64,000 nt of DNA. Origin: Sphingomonas faeni. Its GTDB lineage: Bacteria > Pseudomonadota > Alphaproteobacteria > Sphingomonadales > Sphingomonadaceae. Below the pieces are notes generated by a model that was given only the letters and a program-made list of their open reading frames with translations, did no database searches and was not told the origin of the DNA. Of the stretch, positions 7,510-18,145 are shown piece by piece. The position numbers and the translations under genes are program-made. Where the stretch lies: assembly GCF_023195535.1 (NCBI RefSeq), contig NZ_JALPNF010000010.1:1-64000 (forward strand), read 5' to 3'. Position 1 is the first letter of the stretch; each line of letters starts with the position of its first letter.

Positions 7510-9063
7510 CTATGCGGCTTGCGCCACTGGCTCTACGGGTTGCTGGACCCAGTTCCAAGGCATGAGCTCGTCCCATCGCGCAGCTGGCCAATCCGCTGCG
7601 ATCTTTCCAGTGACGTCGGCGATGTAGGCCTGCGGGTCGACGCCATTGGCCTTGCAGGTCTGGATGACGGTGTAGATCGCTGCGGCACGCTCGCCGCCCG
7701 TTTTCGAACCGGCGAACAGCCAGTTGCGTCGTCCGACGGCAACGCCGCGCAACGCGCGTTCGGCGATGTTGTTATCGATCTCCAGGCGCCCGTCATCAAG
7801 GAAGCGGCACAGCGCGGGCCATCGCTTCGTGCCATAGGCGATAGCCTTGGCCATGTCTGACTTTGGCGACAGCCGACGCAGTGCCGCGTCCAATGCCTCG
7901 CGTAGCGCATCGACCAGCGGCTTCGTCCGGGTCTGCCGCGCCGCCAGCCGCACGTCGGGCGGCCTGCCGCGGACCTCCGCTTCTATGCCGTACAAGGCGC
8001 CGATGCGTTCCAGAATGTCGGTGGTCAGCGGCGTGGCAACCCGCTCGTGCAGGTCGAACACCTTGCGCCTGAAATGAGCCCAGCATTCGACTTCGGTGGC
8101 GCCGCTTCGATAGAGACCGTCGTAACCTGCATAGGCGTCGGCCTGGAGGAAGCCTCGAAATCCGGCAAGATGGGCTTGCGGGTGTGCACCGGTGCGGTCG
8201 GCCGTGAAGCGATACCATGTCGCCGGCGGGGTCGTGTTGCCCGAGGCTCGGTCGTCGACCGCATAGACCCACAGCCGCCCGGTCGCGGTGCGTCCGCGGC
8301 CGGGGTCGAGCACGGGAACGGGCGTGTCGTCCGCGTGGATCTTGTCGCCTTTCAGCACTTCCTCGCGGATGCGGCTGACGATGGGGTCGAGCAGCGCGGC
8401 TGCCTGACCGACCCAGCCAGCCAGCGTCGAGCGGTCGATGTCCAGGCCTTGGGCCACCATCATCTCGGACTGCCGATAAAGCGGCAGATGATGGTCGAAC
8501 TTCGAGACGACGACATGGGCCAGCGTTGCAAATGTCGCCTTTCCGCGGGCGACCGCCTTCACCGGGGCAGCCGCCTGGACGATCTTCTCACAGGTCCGGC
8601 AGCTGTATTTCGGTCGGACGTTCCGCACCACGCGCCAGTGCACCGGCAGGACGTCGAGCATCTCATCGGCGTCTTGCCCGAGGCGGCGTAGCGCACCGCC
8701 GCAGCCCGGGCATGTGCAGGTGCCGGAGGCGGGTTCGTGAACGAGCTCCTTGCGTGGCAGGTGGTCGGGCAACGCACGGACTGGTGCCGGTCGCCCGGGC
8801 GTGTCTGACAAGGCCGCGCCGGTCTCCGGGACTGCGCTCTCGGTTTCCAGTTCCTCGAGCGCGAGTTCAAGCTGCGCAATCTCGCGCGTCAGCTTCTCGG
8901 AGGATGCGCCGAACTGCATCCGCCGCAGCCGGGCGATCTAACCACGCAGTGTCTCGATGAGCAGGTCGCGAGCGGCAAGTGCTGCATTGGCCCGGGCGAG
9001 CGACGCTTCCAGCACGGCAATCCGGACCTCGGCATCAGATGGGGCAAGAGGGGCTTGCGACAC
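7510..9063 (-). pseudogene. tnpC: IS66 transposase TnpC, interrupted by an amber codon
   Basis: Reading from GTG at 9063 gives the normal N-terminus, but codon 42 (8938-8940) is TAG where the family context (LRG-x-IARLRRMQFG) expects Gln, a C-to-T change of CAG. Downstream, 469 codons from the ATG at 8919 are open. They contain the leucine-zipper-like start, the CPGCGG zinc-finger motif, the DDE domain with HADDTPVPVL, QADAYAGYDGLY and EIDNNIAERALR, and the C-terminal domain. The full length would be 517 residues, normal for IS66. Internal re-initiation at 8919 would lose only the first 48 residues. Confidence 0.85.
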
Positions 9064-9124
9064 CTCGTTTTCATAGCAGTTCGCGCACTCTCACACGAGC
9101 AAAAATGGCGAAAAAGCTATGTTT

Positions 9125-9472
9125 TCAGCCTGCTAATGTTGGTGACCAAGTCCGCTCTGGGCGGCGCCAGTCGATGCCCTCTAGAAGCATCGACACCTGC
9201 GCCGATGTCAGCGCCACTGTGCCCGTCGCCGTCACCGGCCAGACGAAACGCCCCCGGTCCATCCGCTTCGAAAACAGGCATAGTCCCTGACCATCGAACC
9301 ACAGCAATTTAATCAGGTCGCCGCGCTTGCCGCGGAACGCGAACAGCGCACCGGAATGTGGTTTCTCCTGAAGCACCTGCTGCACCAATACCGCCAGGCC
9401 ATCGAAGCCCTTGCGCATGTCGGTGACGCCGCACGCCAGGAATATCCGCGTCGATGTCGGCTGCGGGATCAT
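9125..9472 (-). CDS. tnpB: IS66 accessory protein TnpB (115 aa)
   Basis: Matches the IS66 Orf2 family along its length: CGVTDMRKGFDGLA near the N-terminus, GALFAFRGKRGDLIKLLWFDGQG in the middle (family core RGDLIKLLWFDG), and a C-terminal Ser/Leu helix ending with the Trp-Arg pair. TnpB is needed for IS66 transposition but its biochemical role is not settled. Its ATG overlaps the tnpA stop by four bases (ATGA), so the two are coupled. Complete. Confidence 0.9.
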   Translation of the reverse strand: MIPQPTSTRIFLACGVTDMRKGFDGLAVLVQQVLQEKPHSGALFAFRGKRGDLIKLLWFDGQGLCLFSKRMDRGRFVWPVTATGTVALTSAQVSMLLEGIDWRRPERTWSPTLAG

Positions 9473-9915
9473 CGCGTCAGCACGCCGATCACGCGTGATA
9501 GCGCCTCGGCGTCGACAGCGCCGTCGACGGTCAGTCGTATACCCGAAGGCAGCTCGATGCCGATCTGCCCCGCGGTCCGGGCGTCCGCTGGCGCCTCGAC
9601 GGGCGGCGCCGGCAGCATCACGGGCGGCTCGCTGATCTGGACTTCGGCAAATGTGGCCTGAGGCCGGGCCGGCACTCCGCTCAGTGCACCCGACATAGCT
9701 TGGCGCCGCCAGGTGTAGATCGCGCCGCTGCCGACCTCGTGACGCTCGACCGCCGTCCTGACCGACCCATCCGGGCCAAACGCATCGCGTAGGATCGCCA
9801 GCTTCTGCTCGACCGTCCAGCGGCGTCGACCCGACACCCGACCGACAATCTCAATACGACCGGTCGTATGACTACTCGCTACATCTGCAGCAGGTTCGAT
9901 AGTCTCGTCTGACAT
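9469..9915 (-). CDS. tnpA: IS66 accessory protein TnpA (148 aa)
   Basis: IS66 Orf1. Residues 20-70 carry the helix-turn-helix expected of the family (RRRWTVEQKLAILRDAF, then SGAIYTWRRQAMSG), giving DNA binding. The C-terminal half has the IELPSGIRLTVDG block also seen in related proteins. The ATG at 9915 is preferred; a start five codons upstream (9930) is also possible. Overlaps tnpB by ATGA. Confidence 0.85.
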   Translation of the reverse strand: MSDETIEPAADVASSHTTGRIEIVGRVSGRRRWTVEQKLAILRDAFGPDGSVRTAVERHEVGSGAIYTWRRQAMSGALSGVPARPQATFAEVQISEPPVMLPAPPVEAPADARTAGQIGIELPSGIRLTVDGAVDAEALSRVIGVLTR

Positions 9916-9990
9916 CACGGCCCCGTTCAAAGAGCCGCCATCAACCCGTTGAACGCCCCGCCTACAAGGCGACCTTCAGACCACGCTTAC

Positions 9991-10401
9991 TTTGTGGGAG
10001 GTCGCCAAGGAATTGCACACACTTCGAGAGTATTTTGCAGGGCCCCCGACGGTGCCCTGCCGGACGCTATGAGTCTGCGACAGAAACCCTGCTCCTTACC
10101 CCTACCCGAAGCCTCGGCGATGCCGTTTGATTGGGTACCGTATGGTCCTCCTCGGCTAAGACTTCAGCCGGACCGCAGGAATAATACGGCCAAAACTCGT
10201 TACATCATTTGCCGATCTAAAGCAGACCAGCCTACAAAGGTGCGTTGAGGGTATACCCTAAGAGCACTGACTGCCAGAGGTACGTTTTGCCCTAGCTAGG
10301 CCTTCGAGAAGTCGGCAGTCGCGCGATATCGCGTTGCAGCTCGCACTATCAATGACACCGTCTTGGTAAGGTTTGTCGTCGCAATGGCGTCTACAATTAG
10401 A
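9991..10401. other. Gene-poor stretch right of IS66
   Basis: No supported gene in about 410 bases. It holds a short palindromic segment (GGGTATACCC at 10250-10259) and small hairpins such as GGCTAAGACTTCAGCC near 10156, but no full promoter or terminator pattern that I can assign. Confidence 0.4.
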
Positions 10402-10842
10402 TCACGCCGTCCGAGGCATATCCGCATTCGCTCTGATCGCCGGGGCGCTTTGGATGTCCCACGCCAGCGTCGCTGCCGCCATCAGATCGACATCCGTCAG
10501 ATCGCGGTGATCGATCCACCATTTGGTGTCAGTGACCTGAAGGCACGCTTGATAGTCGGAGTCGCTGTTGAAATTGGTTAGCGCTGCGAGGCGCTTGGTC
10601 CTGATCGTCGACGCCCAGCTGATTTGACGATCGCTGCCGGTTAGCAGGGGAAGACTGAGGTGGGAGACAGCAGCGCTGCTCGACGCTGCCGCAGCCGCTT
10701 CCGCTGCTCGCTTTTCCGCAACGAAGCAGTCTCGACAGTTCGTCGTCTTCAGCCACTTGGCTTTGCGTTCCTGCTGGCTGTGGTAGCCTGTGAGATAATG
10801 ACCCTGCTCATGACCGCAGGCGTGAATGATCTGCTGTTCCAT
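10402..10842 (-). CDS. Hypothetical protein with a possible N-terminal zinc site (146 aa)
   Basis: Starts MEQQIIHACGHEQGHY. CGHE, then RKAKWL, then NCRDCF (Cys-x2-Cys) follow within the first 40 residues, a pattern consistent with a small zinc ribbon. Residues 44-62 are an Ala/Ser-rich linker (AAEAAAAASSSAAV). The C-terminal 75 residues look folded (YQACLQVTDTKWWIDHRD). Such proteins occur on sphingomonad plasmids and phages without known function. First of a group of three small minus-strand genes. Confidence 0.65.
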   Translation of the reverse strand: MEQQIIHACGHEQGHYLTGYHSQQERKAKWLKTTNCRDCFVAEKRAAEAAAAASSSAAVSHLSLPLLTGSDRQISWASTIRTKRLAALTNFNSDSDYQACLQVTDTKWWIDHRDLTDVDLMAAATLAWDIQSAPAIRANADMPRTA

Positions 10843-10948
10843 GGCTGGGATGATGGCTGTTCGTGGTTTGTGCGCAACGGCAATGAGTCAGGATGAATCG
10901 GAATTGCGGCAGGTGGCTGACGACTGAACGGGACAAATGTCCGGCTCA

Positions 10949-11152
10949 CTAAGCTGGCCCAACGCCGTCAGCGTTTACCAGATCTGGGCCAACCAATGTG
11001 CCGATGAGCCGTACGCGTTTTTCTACCAGATCTACGGGGGTGCGATGCAGTTCCATCTCGTAGCGCCCACCGACATCGCGGCGCAGATAGAAGGCCCCGC
11101 CATCACGGACCAGAGTGCCTATCTCATTGATCCGGGTGCCAATCGCTACCAT
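10949..11152 (-). CDS. DUF5818-like small protein (67 aa)
   Basis: The sequence VRDGGAFYLRRDVGGRY followed by HRTPVDLVEKRVRLIGTL is characteristic of a small beta-rich family (DUF5818) common in sphingomonads. Function is unknown. It is complete, about the usual length, soluble and without a signal peptide. It lies between two other small minus-strand genes of the same accessory block. Confidence 0.7.
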   Translation of the reverse strand: MVAIGTRINEIGTLVRDGGAFYLRRDVGGRYEMELHRTPVDLVEKRVRLIGTLVGPDLVNADGVGPA

Positions 11153-11261
11153 CGCTGCGTCGTCGCCTTATTATAATCATATAAAGTTGCGGGAGATCCT
11201 ACGCGTAACCGAGGTGCCTCGGTGGGGCACAGGATTCTGCTACTCCGTCCCCGACGGGCCC

Positions 11262-11531
11262 TCAGAGACTGATATTCCGCCGCGCCATTTCCGCGAACGC
11301 CATATCCCCGATTAGCGGGCGGGGCTCGGCTTTAAAGATGTCAGCCAAATCGAGCAGATCCTCGTTGGAGAGGTCCGCGATCGAGGCTTCGATCTCGGCA
11401 AGGCGCCGCACCGCGTGATCGCCGCGATCGGCGACCCGCTTCATTCTTGTCTTGAGCATGTGGCCTTCTATCATAAACGTCGTGGCGGAGGCAGGGGCAT
11501 TAGCGGCTGGTTGGTCGAGGTTATTTGGCAA
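11262..11531 (-). CDS. Hypothetical protein, mostly helical (89 aa)
   Basis: Begins at TTG (11531) or possibly at the ATG at 11474; no ribosome binding site decides between them. The core is one long amphipathic helix pair (RLAEIEASIADLSNEDLLDL). It is likely cytosolic and may be a small regulatory or antirestriction-type protein, but nothing in it allows a function. Same orientation as the two genes to its left. Confidence 0.45.
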   Translation of the reverse strand: MPNNLDQPAANAPASATTFMIEGHMLKTRMKRVADRGDHAVRRLAEIEASIADLSNEDLLDLADIFKAEPRPLIGDMAFAEMARRNISL

Positions 11532-11652
11532 AGACGCCCGCTACTCACAGGCGAAAGAAGCTTCTCTAATGGAGGACCGCACCACGTTCTGGCAGCGGAT
11601 CCTGAAGCGGCAGGAACGCACTGCTTTCACGGTATACGGCATAATATAGTGC

Positions 11653-11669
11653 ATGCGGACTGTCCGCAT
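11653..11669. repeat. Short perfect palindrome
   Basis: ATGCGGAC and GTCCGCAT share one central base region (ATGCGGACTGTCCGCAT). It could be an operator or a small hairpin. No gene starts within 300 bases on the plus strand except pip at 12027. Confidence 0.4.
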
Positions 11670-11686
11670 TTGGTGGAAAGCGGCCC

Positions 11687-11825
11687 GGCCGCTTTCGGGC
11701 AGCGGTCGCTGTAAGCAGCCGTTCGTTCATTTGATAGGGCAGGAGCCTAATTGGCCGGGTTCTGGTAGACCGGACGGGCCGCTTTCGGCGTGCAGTTGCA
11801 TCAAGCATTCGTTAGTTCACTTGAT
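11687..11825. repeat. Two diverged direct repeats of about 49 bp
   Basis: Copy one spans 11687-11735 and copy two 11776-11825. Both start GGCCGCTTTCGG and end with a CATTCGTT-type block (CCGTTCGTTCATTTGAT and CATTCGTTAGTTCACTTGAT). The 40 bases between them are unrelated. They may be remains of an older duplication, or a small interspersed repeat. Confidence 0.5.
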
Positions 11826-12020
11826 CTGTCACGGGGTAAGCCGCTGGTCGCCCGTTTAGCAGCTCGGCCTGTTACGGGTGACGATGTGCCGTAACCTGAC
11901 TATCGTTGATGCAGCGGGACAAGGGCGTTAAATCCCCGTGGGTAGTGATAACCATGAGTACGCCTTAAGATACCGAGCAGGCAAACCTAGACCCAGGCTG
12001 ATAGCGTCGGTGAACTGTAA

Positions 12021-14055
<2,035 letters not shown>

Positions 14056-14059
<4 letters not shown>

Positions 14060-14319
14060 AGCTGTATCGCTCCGCGGAGGGAAAGGTCGTCGAGGGCCGC
14101 CACGACGTCGTCCGCGATCGTCTCGCGCGGGGCATCGAACCGGCGGGCAAGGTCGTCGACGATATGGTCGGTCGTGCGCGCTCCGTCGACGAGCCTCAGG
14201 ATTTCCACCGCAATGTCGTCGGGCATGAACAGCTTTTCGGGCGCGAGGATGATCCAGACGTTGCGGACGGTGTCGAAGCGGAACTTCACGCCGCGCTTGA
14301 AACGAGGCACTGCAGTCAT
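14056..14319 (-). CDS. pqqD: PqqA-binding peptide chaperone (87 aa)
   Basis: Small winged-helix RRE-type protein that binds the PqqA peptide and presents it to PqqE. Conserved features: VPRFKRGVKFRFD at the N-terminus, WIILAPEKLFMPD, and the C-terminal helix with the Leu-rich end. The ATG at 14319 overlaps the last codons and stop of pqqC by four bases; longer in-frame readings upstream are antisense to nothing but run through pqqC in another frame, so they are rejected. Length is typical. Confidence 0.95.
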
Positions 14320-15053
14320 CGTACGTCCTGCGGCACGAACGCGCCGGGCGGGATCAGTCCGGGCGCGACATAGGCGAGGTACAGCCCATCGAGCTGCGAC
14401 CAGAGCACGTCGCACTTGAAGCGCAACGCCGACAGCACCGCCTGCTGCTTCTCCGCCGTATCGGCATGCGCCTTCACATAGGCGAGCGCGAAGTCGCTGT
14501 CCTGCGGCGCCTGGGTGAGGCGCGGGGTGAAGTAGGACAGCGTATCGGGCGTTATGAAGTCGTAATGCGCGAGCATGCCGGACACGCGCTCGGCGATGAT
14601 GGTCGGCGAGAAGAGTTCGGTCAGCGACGATGCCACCGCCTCCAGCAACGTGCGGTCGCGGACGAAATGGACGTAGGCGTCGACCGCGAAACGGGTGGTC
14701 GGCAGGATCGCGTCGGTACTCTTGACCAGCGCACGGTCCAGGCCGACGCCCTCGGCCAGCTTGATCCAGCGTTCGATACCGCCGGGCTTGCTGCCATCGC
14801 CGTCGTGATCCTCGATCCTTCGGCGCCACTCGCGGCGCAGCTCCGAAGTCGGCAGGCGCGCGAGCAGATGCGCGTCCTTCACCGGGATCTGATTCTGGTA
14901 GTAATAACGGTTCAGTGCCCAGGCCTGAACCTGGCCGCGGGTGAGCTTACCGTCGTGGAGGAGGCGGTGGAACGGATGGAGGATATGATAACGCTCGGCG
15001 CCGATCGCGCGAAGCGCTGTTTCCAAGCCATCGTCGTCCATCAATTCGGTCAT
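14316..15053 (-). CDS. pqqC: Pyrroloquinoline-quinone synthase (245 aa)
   Basis: Cofactor-free oxidase that performs the last step of PQQ synthesis, ring closure and eight-electron oxidation. All-helical heme-oxygenase-like fold with conserved YHILHPFHRLLHDGKL, NRYYYQNQIPVKDA, EDHDGDG and the TPRLTQAPQDSDFAL segment. Length 245 is normal. The ATG at 15053 overlaps the pqqB stop (ATGA) and is therefore preferred over a longer reading to 15293. Confidence 0.96.
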   Translation of the reverse strand: MTELMDDDGLETALRAIGAERYHILHPFHRLLHDGKLTRGQVQAWALNRYYYQNQIPVKDAHLLARLPTSELRREWRRRIEDHDGDGSKPGGIERWIKLAEGVGLDRALVKSTDAILPTTRFAVDAYVHFVRDRTLLEAVASSLTELFSPTIIAERVSGMLAHYDFITPDTLSYFTPRLTQAPQDSDFALAYVKAHADTAEKQQAVLSALRFKCDVLWSQLDGLYLAYVAPGLIPPGAFVPQDVR

Positions 15054-15952
15054 AATGTGAACCGCAAACCGTCCTCGGCGATGATCCACTTCGCGGCTTC
15101 GGCCTCGGTGCGCTCGGGGCTGTCGTCTAGCAGCACGGGGTTGGAATTGTTGATGTGGAGCGCGATGCGTCGTCCGATCGTCAGGTCGGCAAGCGATGCT
15201 ATCGAGCCTCCTGCACCGGCCATGCTCATATGGCCCATACGGCGGCCCGTCTTGGCGCCGAGCCCGGCATGGATCATCTCGTCGTCGTCCCACAAAGTCG
15301 CATCGAAGAAGAGCAGGTCGGCGCCGTCGATCCGCGCACGCAGGTCGTCCGTCATCGCCGCGCAGCCGGGAATGAAGAGGACGCGGTGCGTGCCGTCGGA
15401 AATCTCTGCGCCGACCGTGGTGTCGTCGACCAGGATCGGCTGCATGCGGTCGCCATCCTCCATGTAAAGCGGGACCTTGCCCGGCACCGCGAAGAGCGTC
15501 GCGGTTAGCGTGTCGTCCAGCGCTATGGGCTGGCCGAGCATGACCGTGTGACGGTCGACGATGCCATCCGCCAGCACGTCGAAGATCGGATTGGCGGTGA
15601 GGATGGCGTGCACGGCTGTGGTCGCATGCAGTGCGAAGGGCTCGCGTTCGCGCAAGGTCAACAGTCCGGCAATCACGTCGACGTCGCCGCCGGTGAGCAC
15701 GACGCTAGCAATCGGGGTCGAGCGTCGGCCATGGGTGGGATGCAGCGCCGACGTGAGTTCAAGCTGGCGACGTAGGTCGGGCGAGGCGTTGAAAAGGTGC
15801 CAGCGCTGACCATCGCCGCTGACCACGATGCTGGCTTGCGTCCGCGGACGTGCTGCAGTGTCACCGGCGCGGGCGCGGCGGGAGGCGGGCGAATGGCAGT
15901 TCCATTGGGGGAAGCCGCCGCCGGCCGCCGCCCCCAGGACGATGACGTCCAT
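15050..15952 (-). CDS. pqqB: PQQ biosynthesis protein PqqB, metallo-beta-lactamase fold (300 aa)
   Basis: Iron-dependent hydroxylase of the metallo-beta-lactamase superfamily, acting on the diamino acid intermediate. The conserved start VIVLGAAAGGGFPQWNCHS, FNASPDLRRQL, VLTGGDVDVIAGLL and the metal-binding end region FFDATLWDDDEM and LHINNSNP are present. Length is normal. It starts 6 bases after the pqqA stop and overlaps pqqC. Confidence 0.96.
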   Translation of the reverse strand: MDVIVLGAAAGGGFPQWNCHSPASRRARAGDTAARPRTQASIVVSGDGQRWHLFNASPDLRRQLELTSALHPTHGRRSTPIASVVLTGGDVDVIAGLLTLREREPFALHATTAVHAILTANPIFDVLADGIVDRHTVMLGQPIALDDTLTATLFAVPGKVPLYMEDGDRMQPILVDDTTVGAEISDGTHRVLFIPGCAAMTDDLRARIDGADLLFFDATLWDDDEMIHAGLGAKTGRRMGHMSMAGAGGSIASLADLTIGRRIALHINNSNPVLLDDSPERTEAEAAKWIIAEDGLRFTL

Positions 15953-15958
15953 CTGCTA

Positions 15959-16039
15959 TCAGACGAGTTCGGCGCACGCATAGCAGTTGATTTCGGCACC
16001 GAGGGCGATCTCGACGATCCGGGGCTTCTTCCAGGCCAT
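15959..16039 (-). CDS. pqqA: PQQ precursor peptide (26 aa)
   Basis: A 26-residue peptide that is itself the substrate for PQQ: the side chains of Glu16 and Tyr20 in GAEINCYACAE become the cofactor. It starts MAWKKPRIVEI, as most alphaproteobacterial PqqA do, after a GGAGACAG ribosome binding site. It is too short for usual gene calling. It is the first gene of pqqABCDE; high translation relative to the enzymes is expected. A dedicated PqqF/PqqG protease gene is not seen nearby. Confidence 0.95.
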   Translation of the reverse strand: MAWKKPRIVEIALGAEINCYACAELV

Positions 16040-16150
16040 TCACTGTCTCCTGTGCGCGGATATGCGCCTGCTGGACCCTAGCGATCGGTCGATGCGAGGG
16101 AATTGGCCTTAAGTACGACTTGGCCAAATCGCGCCGGACTAGCTGCTTGA

Positions 16151-18088
16151 TCATCCGACCCGGTTGGCGATCAGGTGATCGACGACGCTTGGATCGCCCA
16201 GCGTGCTGGTGTCGCCGAGGCTCGAGGTGTCGCCTTCCGCGATCTTGCGCAGGATGCGGCGCATGATCTTTCCCGAGCGCGTCTTGGGCAAAGCCGGAGC
16301 GAATTGGAGTTTGTCGGGGGTTGCGATCGGGCCGATCTCGGTGCGTACCCAGCGGCACAGCTCGTCGCGCAGGTCGTGGCTATGGTCGATGCCGTCGTTG
16401 AGTGTGACATAGGCGTAGATGCCCTGGCCCTTCACGTCGTGCGGCATGCCGACCACTGCCGCCTCGGCGACGTGTTTGTGCAGCACCAGCGCGCTTTCGA
16501 CTTCGGCCGTGCCCATCCGGTGCCCGCTAACGTTGATCACGTCGTCGACGCGGCCGGTGATCCAGTAATAACCGTCCTCATCGCGGCGACATCCATCGCC
16601 GGTGAAATACTTGCCCTGGTAGGTCGAGAAATAGGTCTGAAAGAAGCGTTCGTGATCGCCCCAGACGGTCCGCATCTGGCCTGGCCAGCTCTGCGTGATG
16701 ACGAGGTTGCCTTCCGCCGGACCGACCAGCACGTTGCCCTTCTCGTCGACCAGTTCCAGCGTCACGCCGGGCAGGGGCTTGGTTGCCGAACCCGGCTTCA
16801 ATGCGGTCGCGCCGGGCAGTGGGCAGATCATGATACCGCCGGTCTCGGTCTGCCACCACGCGTCGATGATCGGCGCTCGTCCGCCGCCGACGACATCGTG
16901 ATACCAGCGCCATGCCTCGGGATTGATCGGTTCGCCGACACTGCCGAGCAGCTTGAGCGACGAGCGATCGGTGCGCGTGACGAAATCGTCGCCTTCTTTC
17001 ATCAGCGCGCGCAGCACGGTCGGTGCGGTAAACAGTGTGTGGACCTTGTGGCGATCGACGATCTCCCAGATCCGGCTGGCGTTCGGCCAGTTCGGAAGCC
17101 CCTCGTACATCAAGGTCGTCGCACCATTGGCTAGCGGGCCGTAGAGGATGTACGTGTGGCCGGTGACCCAACCGATATCGGCGGCACACCAGTAGATGTC
17201 GCCGGGCTGGTAATCGAACGCCATCTCATGGGTGTAGGCCGCCCAGAGCAGATAGCCGCCACTAGTGTGCAGCACGCCCTTGGGCTTGCCGGTCGATCCG
17301 CTGGTGTAGAGCACGAACAGCGGATCTTCGGCGGCGACCGGCACCGCGGGGCAGTCGGTGCCGACTCCCTCGGCTGCTTCGTGATACCAGACGTCGCGGG
17401 TGTGCATCGTCACGTCGCCGCCGGTCGCCTTGACGACGATGACGCGCTTGAGGCCTGGAGCCTTTTCGGCGGCGGCATCGACATTGGCCTTCAATGGAAT
17501 GCGCTTGCCGCCACGACAGCCTTCGTCGGCGGTGACGACGATCGTCGATCCACAATCCTCGATCCGCCCGGCAATCGCCTCGGGGGAGAAGCCGCCGAAC
17601 ACCACCGAATGCACCGCACCGAGCCGCGCGCAGGCGAGTACCGCGAATGCCGCTTCGGGGATCATCGGCAGGTAGATCGTGACGCGATCGCCCTTCGCAA
17701 CGCCCTGCGCGGTCAGCACGTTGGCGAAGCGGCACACTCCGGCATGGAGTTCGCGGTAGGTGATGTGACGAGGCGCATCGGTGGGGCAGTCCGGCTCCCA
17801 GATGATCGCGACCTGATCGCCGCGTGTATCGAGATGCCGGTCTAGACAGTTCGCGGCGACGTTCAGTTCGCCGTCCTCGAACCATTTGATGTGGAAATCA
17901 TCTTTCGCGAACGACCAGTCGCCTGCGATCTCGGGTACCTTCGTCCAGTCCAGCCGCTTCGCCTGTTCCAGCCAGAACGCGCCCGGATTGCTCGACGCCG
18001 CTTCATACAGCGTGTCGTAGCCGTCCCCGTCGATGCGGGCGTGGTCGGCCCAGCCACTGGTTACGGGGAAGATGGTCTGTTCGGTCAT
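16151..18088 (-). CDS. acs: Acetyl-CoA synthetase, AMP-forming (645 aa)
   Basis: Activates acetate with ATP and CoA in the cytoplasm. Conserved blocks: the adenylate P-loop [14 protein letters not shown] (near 265), [44 protein letters not shown] and [14 protein letters not shown]. The acetylation-regulated Lys is in [11 protein letters not shown] near the C-terminus. Length is normal. It lies 57 bases after the porin gene on the same strand and 111 bases before pqqA, consistent with use of acetate made from ethanol by the neighbouring oxidation genes. Confidence 0.96.
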   Translation of the reverse strand: MTEQTIFPVTSGWADHARIDGDGYDTLYEAASSNPGAFWLEQAKRLDWTKVPEIAGDWSFAKDDFHIKWFEDGELNVAANCLDRHLDTRGDQVAIIWEPDCPTDAPRHITYRELHAGVCRFANVLTAQGVAKGDRVTIYLPMIPEAAFAVLACARLGAVHSVVFGGFSPEAIAGRIEDCGSTIVVTADEGCRGGKRIPLKANVDAAAEKAPGLKRVIVVKATGGDVTMHTRDVWYHEAAEGVGTDCPAVPVAAEDPLFVLYTSGSTGKPKGVLHTSGGYLLWAAYTHEMAFDYQPGDIYWCAADIGWVTGHTYILYGPLANGATTLMYEGLPNWPNASRIWEIVDRHKVHTLFTAPTVLRALMKEGDDFVTRTDRSSLKLLGSVGEPINPEAWRWYHDVVGGGRAPIIDAWWQTETGGIMICPLPGATALKPGSATKPLPGVTLELVDEKGNVLVGPAEGNLVITQSWPGQMRTVWGDHERFFQTYFSTYQGKYFTGDGCRRDEDGYYWITGRVDDVINVSGHRMGTAEVESALVLHKHVAEAAVVGMPHDVKGQGIYAYVTLNDGIDHSHDLRDELCRWVRTEIGPIATPDKLQFAPALPKTRSGKIMRRILRKIAEGDTSSLGDTSTLGDPSVVDHLIANRVG

Positions 18089-18145
18089 AGGTGTCCCGGA
18101 AAGAAGAGGCCGCGGGGCGATGATGTCCCGCGGCCGGGCGTCGGA

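Larger units (their letters stand above)
7479..9990 (-). mobile_element. IS66-family insertion sequence, complete ends (2512 bp)
   Basis: The element begins GTAAGCG at 7479-7485 and ends CGCTTAC at 9984-9990, the end sequence typical of IS66. It contains tnpA, tnpB and tnpC in that order on the minus strand. The 8 bases on each side (GTGCATCG and TTTGTGGG) do not match, so no target duplication remains; an adjacent deletion or recombination is likely. tnpC carries a nonsense codon, so this copy is probably immobile unless helped by another copy. Confidence 0.85.

Noticed and set aside
8047..8691. Plus-strand frame of 214 codons inside IS66 tnpC
   Set aside because: Antisense to the transposase, without any ribosome binding site or known motif.
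7471..9998. 8-bp target duplication around IS66
   Set aside because: Flanks GTGCATCG and TTTGTGGG do not match.
11566..11808. Minus-strand frame of 80 codons before pip
   Set aside because: It lies across the 49-bp direct repeats, which explains its internal repetition; no coding signals.
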